Shown here piece after piece: positions 59,498-64,000 of a stretch of DNA of 64,000 bases; within the stretch, counting starts at the first letter, position 1; the number at the start of each line of letters is the position of its first letter. Below the pieces are notes generated by a model. The model made no database searches. It was not told where the DNA came from and saw only the letters and a list, made by a program, of their open reading frames with translations. The position numbers were made by a program, and so were the translations under genes. The stretch comes from CAWCUZ01 sp963798795 (GTDB lineage: Bacteria > Acidobacteriota > Vicinamibacteria > Vicinamibacterales > SCN-69-37): contig CAWCUZ010000006.1 in assembly GCA_963798795.1 (NCBI GenBank), positions 372,001 through 436,000 on the forward strand, written 5' to 3'.

Positions 59498-61678
59498 ATG
59501 AGCTCCCCGGCTGTTTACAGTGCGTTGATTCTGCTGGTGTTCGGGCGTGGACCGGCCATGCAGACCGGCGCGCCGGCTCAGAGTCGTCCGCAGGAGTACC
59601 AAATCCAGGTCGGGGACCAGCTCGACATCAAGTTCTTCTACAACCCCGAGCTGAACGAGCAGGTCATCGTCCGGCCCGACGGCCGCATTTCCCTGCAGCT
59701 CATCCCGGAAGTCCTCGTCACCGGCCTGACCCCGGCCACGCTGACGCAGCGCCTCACCGAGCAGTACGCCACGGAGCTCAGGCAGCCGCGCGTCACCGTC
59801 ATCGTCCGCAGCTTCGGGTCGCAGCGGGTCTTTGTGGACGGCGAGGTGGGCCAGCCGGGGATGCTCCCCATTCTGGGCCCGCTCACGGTGATGCAGGCGG
59901 TCGCGGAGGCCGGCGGGATGAAGGACTCCGCGCGCGCGACCGACGTAATTGTCATTCGCCGCGGTGCGCCGGACAAGCCCGTCACGTTCCAGGTCAATCT
60001 GAAGCAGGCGCGGACCGACCCGGCCCAGGACGTCGAGCTTGCGCCGTTCGACATCGTCTATGTGCCGCGGTCCCGGGTGGCGAACGTGAACACGTGGGTG
60101 GACCAGTACATCCGCAAGAACATCCCGCTGCCGTTTGCCATTCAGTACCGTAGTGTTCAGGTGAGCGACAGCTTTCGCCCGCCGGGCGATTCGTCCGAGG
60201 GCGCGTTCGAGGCGGATTCCGCCCGCGGCTATCCCACGGCCGGCTCTTCCGGCCTCCGGGAAATCCTCCGGGTGCTCTTCAAGCGCCAGGCGGTGATCGT
60301 GGTGACCTTCGTCACGGTGGTGGCCACGGTCGCGGCCGGGAGCTTTCTGCTGTCGCCCACGTACCGGGCGCAGGCGCGGGTCCTGCTGAAAATCGGGCGC
60401 GAGAACGTCTATAGACCCGAGGTGGTCAGCGACCAGAACCAGGTGCTGACGGCCAACAGCGAAGAGATCGTGAACTCCGAGACGAGCATCCTCACGAGCC
60501 GCGACCTCACCGAGAAGGTCGTGTCGACGATTGGCGTGGACGCGATCTATCCCGATCTGGCGCGCACGTCGCCGCGCCGAGGCACGCCGCTGGATGCCGC
60601 CGTCGAGACGTTCAGCCGATCGCTCTCGGTGGAGGGGATCAAGAAGTCGAACGTGATCGAGATCTCGTTCGAGCACAAGGATCCGCGCGTGGCGGCAAAG
60701 GCGCTGAACCTGCTGGTGGACGCCTACAAGGAGAAGCACCTGCAGGCGTACAGCGATCCCAAGTCGTCTTATCTGGAGCAGCAGCTCGCCTCGTACCAGC
60801 GCCGGCTCAACGAGACGCAGCAGGCGCTCGAGACGTTCAAGCAGCAGAACCAGGTGTTTTCGCTGGCGGAGCAGCGGAGCCTGCTGCTCAAGCAGCGCGC
60901 AGACCTCGACGCGGCGCTCAAGGCCACCGACGCGCAGGTTGGCGAGACGCGCGAACGCATCGCGTCCGTGACGACGCAGCTCGCGACGGTGGCGCCGCGG
61001 GTGTCGCTCGCGACGGAGCCGGAGCGCTATCGGAGCGTCGACGAGGCCAAGGCGCAGTTGCTCGGCCTGCAGCTCAAGGAAGCGGACCTGCTGCGGCGCT
61101 ACAGCGACACCAACGAGCTCGTCGTGAACGTGCGCAAGGAGATCGCCATCGTCCAGGCCTTCATTACGACGCAGGAACAGGACGCGAACGGCCGCATGCA
61201 GACCGGCCAGAACATCGTCCACCAGGATCTGGAGCGCGACCTGGCGCGGTCGCAGTCGGACCTGGCCTCGCTGCAGGCCAAGGCGGCGTCGCTGGGCCGT
61301 CAGATCGGCGAGCTCGATCGGCAGATTCCGGCGCTGGACGTCACCGAGACCACGCTCGAGAACCTGAAGCGCGACGTCGACGTGAACGATCGGAACTACC
61401 GGATCTACGTCGAGAAGGTGGAGGACGCGCGCATCCTGGAGGACCTCAACCGCCAGAAGAGCGCCAACATCAGCGTCATCGAGCAGGCGACGGTGCCTGT
61501 GAATCCCGTCAAGCCGCGCAAGCTCCTGAACGTCGTCCTGGCCGTGTTCCTCGGACTGTTCGCGGGGCTCGCGCTCGCGTTCGCGGCCGAGTTCTCGGCG
61601 CAGGGCGTGTCCACGCCGGAGGCCGCCGAGCAGCGGCTCGGCCTGCCGGTGCTGGCGACGGTGGCGTTGAAGCGGTAA
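59498..61678 (+). CDS. Fused outer-membrane export (OPX) and chain-length (PCP/Wzz) protein
   Basis: 726 residues. After a short hydrophobic N-terminus comes a polysaccharide-export domain (about 33-105, YQIQVGDQLDIKFFYNPELN). An SLBB domain follows (about 108-190, VFVDGEVGQPGMLPILGPLT). Both are normally in the Wza outer-membrane channel. From about 250 a Wzz/GumC-type PCP domain begins: TM1 264-285 (VIVVTFVTVVATVAAGSFLL), a long coiled coil (about 420-640), and TM2 near 685-707 with the PVNPVKPRKLLN motif before it. No cytoplasmic kinase domain follows. It heads an exopolysaccharide gene string. Confidence 0.9.
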   Translation: MSSPAVYSALILLVFGRGPAMQTGAPAQSRPQEYQIQVGDQLDIKFFYNPELNEQVIVRPDGRISLQLIPEVLVTGLTPATLTQRLTEQYATELRQPRVTVIVRSFGSQRVFVDGEVGQPGMLPILGPLTVMQAVAEAGGMKDSARATDVIVIRRGAPDKPVTFQVNLKQARTDPAQDVELAPFDIVYVPRSRVANVNTWVDQYIRKNIPLPFAIQYRSVQVSDSFRPPGDSSEGAFEADSARGYPTAGSSGLREILRVLFKRQAVIVVTFVTVVATVAAGSFLLSPTYRAQARVLLKIGRENVYRPEVVSDQNQVLTANSEEIVNSETSILTSRDLTEKVVSTIGVDAIYPDLARTSPRRGTPLDAAVETFSRSLSVEGIKKSNVIEISFEHKDPRVAAKALNLLVDAYKEKHLQAYSDPKSSYLEQQLASYQRRLNETQQALETFKQQNQVFSLAEQRSLLLKQRADLDAALKATDAQVGETRERIASVTTQLATVAPRVSLATEPERYRSVDEAKAQLLGLQLKEADLLRRYSDTNELVVNVRKEIAIVQAFITTQEQDANGRMQTGQNIVHQDLERDLARSQSDLASLQAKAASLGRQIGELDRQIPALDVTETTLENLKRDVDVNDRNYRIYVEKVEDARILEDLNRQKSANISVIEQATVPVNPVKPRKLLNVVLAVFLGLFAGLALAFAAEFSAQGVSTPEAAEQRLGLPVLATVALKR

Positions 61679-61683
61679 CGGAC

Positions 61684-62976
61684 ATGTACGAGCACTTCTA
61701 TCGCCTCGAGCGCGCGCCGTTCCGGATCACGCCGGACCCGGAGTTCCTGTATCTGAGCCCGAGCCACAAGGAAGCGCTCGGGTCGATCGTCTACGGCGTG
61801 GAGCAGCGCAAGGGCTTCATCGCCGTCGTCGGCGAAGTGGGGCTCGGCAAGACCGCGATCGTGCGGTACTTCCTGGCAACCCGGGACCCGGAGCGCCTCC
61901 GGGTCGCGTACGTCTTCGATGCGAGGGTTTCGTTCGCGGCGCTCCTCGAGACGGTCTTCCAGGAACTGGGTATTCCGGACCGGCCGGCGGGCGAGGGCGG
62001 CATGGTGCGCCGGCTGCACGAAGTGCTCGTCGACGAATTCCGGCAGGGACGGAACGTCGTGCTGATCGTCGACGAGGCGCAGAACATGCCGGTCGAGACG
62101 CTCGAGCAGCTCCGCGTGCTGTCGAACCTCGAATCGTCCACGGACAAGCTGCTGCAGATCGTCCTGATCGGCCAGTCGGAGCTCGCGGACCTGCTCGACC
62201 GGCACGAGCTCCGGCAGCTCAAGCAGCGGATCGCGGTGCGCGCCACGCTGCAGCCGTTCACCAGGGACGAGAGCGCCGCGTACGTCGCGCATCGGCTGGC
62301 CGTGGCGGGCGTGGCCACCGAGTCGGTGTTCACGACGTCGGCTTTGCGCCGGATCGTGCGCCACGCCCGCGGCGTGCCGCGCGTGCTCAACATCGTCTGT
62401 GACAACGCGCTGGTGACGGGACTCGGGTATCGGCGCAAGCCGGTGACGGGCGCCATCGCCGGCGAAGTCATCCGGGACCTGGGCGGACGACGGGCGAAGC
62501 GGCTCGGCTGGATCGCGGCGGCAATGGCCGCGCTCTGCCTGCTGGCGGGCGCCGTGGTGGCCAGCTCGCCGTACCGCGACGTCATCTGGCGCGGTCTGGC
62601 GCTGACACGCGAAGTGCCGCCCGCGCAACAGGCGGCGGACCCGGCGCCGGCCGGCACCTTGCCGATATCCCCGCCGGCTGTTCCCGCAGAGGAAACTCCG
62701 GCGCCCGAACCGGTCGAACGGGCCTCGACGCCGGCCCCGGCGGCGGTGCCCGCTCCGGCCGGGGCGCCGGTCAGGACGGTGAAGGCGGGCGACAACCTGT
62801 ACCGGCTGGCGCTCGAGGTGTACGGGTTCAGCTCGCCCGAGGTCCTGCAGCGGATTCTCGACAGCAATCAGCACATTCCGGGCGTCGACACGATTTTCGT
62901 GGGGACGACCATCACGTTTCCGGACGCGTCGGACCTGCTCCCGGGCAGGCCGAAGGCGGCGGACGGCGGTCAGTGA
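61684..62976 (+). CDS. ExeA-type AAA ATPase with membrane helix and LysM-like domain
   Basis: 430 residues. The start MYEHFYRLERAPFRITPDPE is typical of ExeA and of ATPases linked to exosortase/EPS loci. Walker A GEVGLGKT is at 50-57 and Walker B VVLIVDEAQNM near 123. A membrane helix (about 276-297) is followed by a Pro/Ala-rich linker and a C-terminal LysM-like domain (about 364-417, VKAGDNLYRLALEVYG) that could bind peptidoglycan. It sits five bases after the OPX-PCP gene. It may help the export machine cross the cell wall. Confidence 0.88.
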   Translation: MYEHFYRLERAPFRITPDPEFLYLSPSHKEALGSIVYGVEQRKGFIAVVGEVGLGKTAIVRYFLATRDPERLRVAYVFDARVSFAALLETVFQELGIPDRPAGEGGMVRRLHEVLVDEFRQGRNVVLIVDEAQNMPVETLEQLRVLSNLESSTDKLLQIVLIGQSELADLLDRHELRQLKQRIAVRATLQPFTRDESAAYVAHRLAVAGVATESVFTTSALRRIVRHARGVPRVLNIVCDNALVTGLGYRRKPVTGAIAGEVIRDLGGRRAKRLGWIAAAMAALCLLAGAVVASSPYRDVIWRGLALTREVPPAQQAADPAPAGTLPISPPAVPAEETPAPEPVERASTPAPAAVPAPAGAPVRTVKAGDNLYRLALEVYGFSSPEVLQRILDSNQHIPGVDTIFVGTTITFPDASDLLPGRPKAADGGQ

Positions 62977-62985
62977 GGTTCGGTC

Positions 62986-63703
62986 ATGAGCAGGATTTTC
63001 GACGCCCTCGAGCAATCGGATCACGCCGCGGCGCTTCGGCATCCGCTGGCTGAGGCGGTTGCCGTTGCCGCACGGCCGGCGCCGGCTGTCGACCGGCCGG
63101 CTTTCGACCGGCCGGCTGCTCCAACCGCGGCGCGGGTGCACGCGCCGGCTCATGCGGCGGCGGTCGGCATGGAACTGGAGATGGTGCAGCTCCATCAGCA
63201 GATCGACGCCATGTTCCCGGCGCGGTCGCACCTGGTACATCGAGTTCATCGCATCGCGGCCCGGCGAAGGCACGTCGACGGTGGTGCGCGAGTTCGCGCG
63301 CGTCGCGGACGCGCGGTTCGGCAAGCGGGTGCTGGTGCTGGACCTGGCGCGCCAGATGGCATTCGGCATCGGGGACACGCAGGTGGATCGGGCCACGCTG
63401 CCGCCGGGACTGTTTTCAGCGCCGGGGGCGGATGTGAACGATGCCATCCGGTCGTGGGCGCGACTCCGCGAATCGTACGACCGCGTGTTGATCGACTCGC
63501 CATCGGCCACGGTCTCGCCGCAGGGGCTGATGGTCTCGAAGGAGGTCGACGGGGTCGTGCTGGTCATGGCCGCGGAAGCCACGCGGTGGCCGGTCGTGGA
63601 GCACGTGAAGCAGAACCTCGAGCGCAGCGGCGGTCGCGTGCTCGGCCTGGTGCTGAACAAGCGGCAGTATCACATTCCTGCCTGGGTGTACCGAAGGCTG
63701 TAA
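62986..63703 (+). CDS. CpsD/Wzc-like P-loop protein without Walker lysine (one frameshift)
   Basis: It starts MSRIFDALEQSDHAAALRHP, as in the BY-kinase-like partner proteins of EPS loci. The frame shifts near 63230; deleting one base joins MELEMVQLHQQIDA to YIEFIASRPGEGTSTVVREF. In the P-loop the usual GEGKST lysine is threonine (GEGTST). The C-terminal half (VLVLDLARQM, YDRVLIDSPSATVSPQGLMV, VDGVVLVMAAEATRWPVVEH) keeps the fold, and it ends NKRQYHIPAWVYRRL with only two tyrosines. A regulatory, non-kinase role is possible. Confidence 0.8.
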
Positions 63704-63740
63704 AACAAGACTCTGAAGGCAAGGACGACAAGAGCTCCCC

Positions 63741-64000
63741 ATGTTTGCCCGACGCCGAGCGCTGCTCATCGCGCTGCAGGTTCTCGACCTGTCGCTGATG
63801 GTGTGCGCCTTCGGCGCGGCAACGGTCGTCGTCTATCTGGAGCAGACCCGTCCGATTTCACTGTCCCAGTTCGCGCACATGCGCGTGGCGGCCTTCAACA
63901 TGGTCGTCTTCGGCGCGCTCGTCGTCACGTGGCACTACTGCTTCCGGTCGTTCCGGCTGTACGAATCGCGCCGGCTGTCGTCACGGCGGCAGGAAATCCT
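63741..64000 (+). CDS. Membrane protein, probable polysaccharide-initiating sugar transferase (partial)
   Basis: Only 86 codons are visible. MFARRRALLIALQVLDLSLM with VCAFGAATVVVYLEQ gives a first membrane helix, and FNMVVFGALVVTWHYCFRSF with RLYESRRLSSRRQEI a second. This four-helix-like start with LYESRR is typical of EPS polyprenyl glycosylphosphotransferases. The rest is outside the window. It would be a third such enzyme in the window. Confidence 0.65.
   Translation, partial: MFARRRALLIALQVLDLSLMVCAFGAATVVVYLEQTRPISLSQFAHMRVAAFNMVVFGALVVTWHYCFRSFRLYESRRLSSRRQEI

Noticed and set aside
59357..61222. A 621-codon minus-strand frame antisense to the OPX-PCP gene
   Set aside because: Codon-bias shadow rich in Arg, Leu and His with no domain.
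61405..63660. A 751-codon minus-strand frame over the ExeA-like and CpsD-like genes
   Set aside because: Antisense shadow; both plus-strand genes have clear motifs.

Overview
The window is a high-GC chromosomal segment around the replication origin of a bacterium, most likely an Acidobacteriota (Vicinamibacteria-like) genome. The taxonomic guess rests on several lines: eukaryotic-type Ser/Thr kinases joined to beta-propeller or enzyme domains, the one-component HTH domain beginning LSGWKEIAAYLGR, an HNH endonuclease of a family common in that phylum, and the overall gene order. It is inference, since no 16S rRNA gene is present.

Layout. 1-5.1 kb (minus): the 3' part of an F-type ATP synthase operon in the order b', b, delta, alpha, gamma (gamma cut by the window edge), then selD. 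5.1-6.8 kb: parB and parA. 6.8-8.4 kb: a non-coding, lower-GC stretch with two palindromic parS sites. 8.4-15.5 kb (minus): rsmG, mnmG, mnmE, khpB/jag, yidC, yidD, rnpA and rpmH. 15.6-23.9 kb (plus): dnaA, dnaN, gyrB, gyrA, with DnaA-box-like sequences on both sides of dnaA and no recF. This is the ancestral bacterial oriC arrangement, diverging from the rpmH/dnaA gap.

23.9-35.3 kb: a UvrD/PcrA helicase, leuCD, a LysR regulator, leuAB, glmS and glmU. Nearly every gene here except lysR carries frameshifts. Most can be repaired by removing a single base, so the segment looks like a low-quality consensus rather than real gene decay. 35.4-39.8 kb is intact again: a TPR protein, rsmI with a strikingly AT-rich insert-like stretch, an FmdB zinc ribbon, galU and serS. 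39.8-53 kb: two large Ser/Thr kinases (one kinase-propeller; one kinase-PEGA-SUMF1-alpha/beta hydrolase), an HNH endonuclease remnant, tRNA-Ser(UGA), a zinc-ribbon protein, two paralogous polyprenyl-phosphate sugar transferases, an ABC exporter and a CDP-alcohol phosphatidyltransferase-like protein. 53-59.3 kb: a coiled-coil tail-anchored protein, a large secreted protein of unknown function, a GDP-mannose-3,5-epimerase-like enzyme and an HTH-membrane protein.

59.5-64 kb: the start of an exopolysaccharide locus. It holds an OPX (Wza-like) domain fused to a PCP (Wzz-like) domain, an ExeA-type ATPase with a LysM-like tail, a CpsD-like P-loop protein lacking the Walker lysine, and the first part of a membrane protein that is probably the initiating sugar transferase.

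Several families of intergenic repeats run through the window. One is low-complexity inverted arrays (gyrB/gyrA, galU/serS, pcrA/leuC). Another is palindromes built on GGGCTGAAGCCC (mnmG/mnmE, after tRNA-Ser, and a related one inside a coding region). A third is a two-copy GGGTCTGTCCC palindrome. A broken four-helix-bundle (S23/IVS-type) gene lies beside one of the low-complexity arrays.
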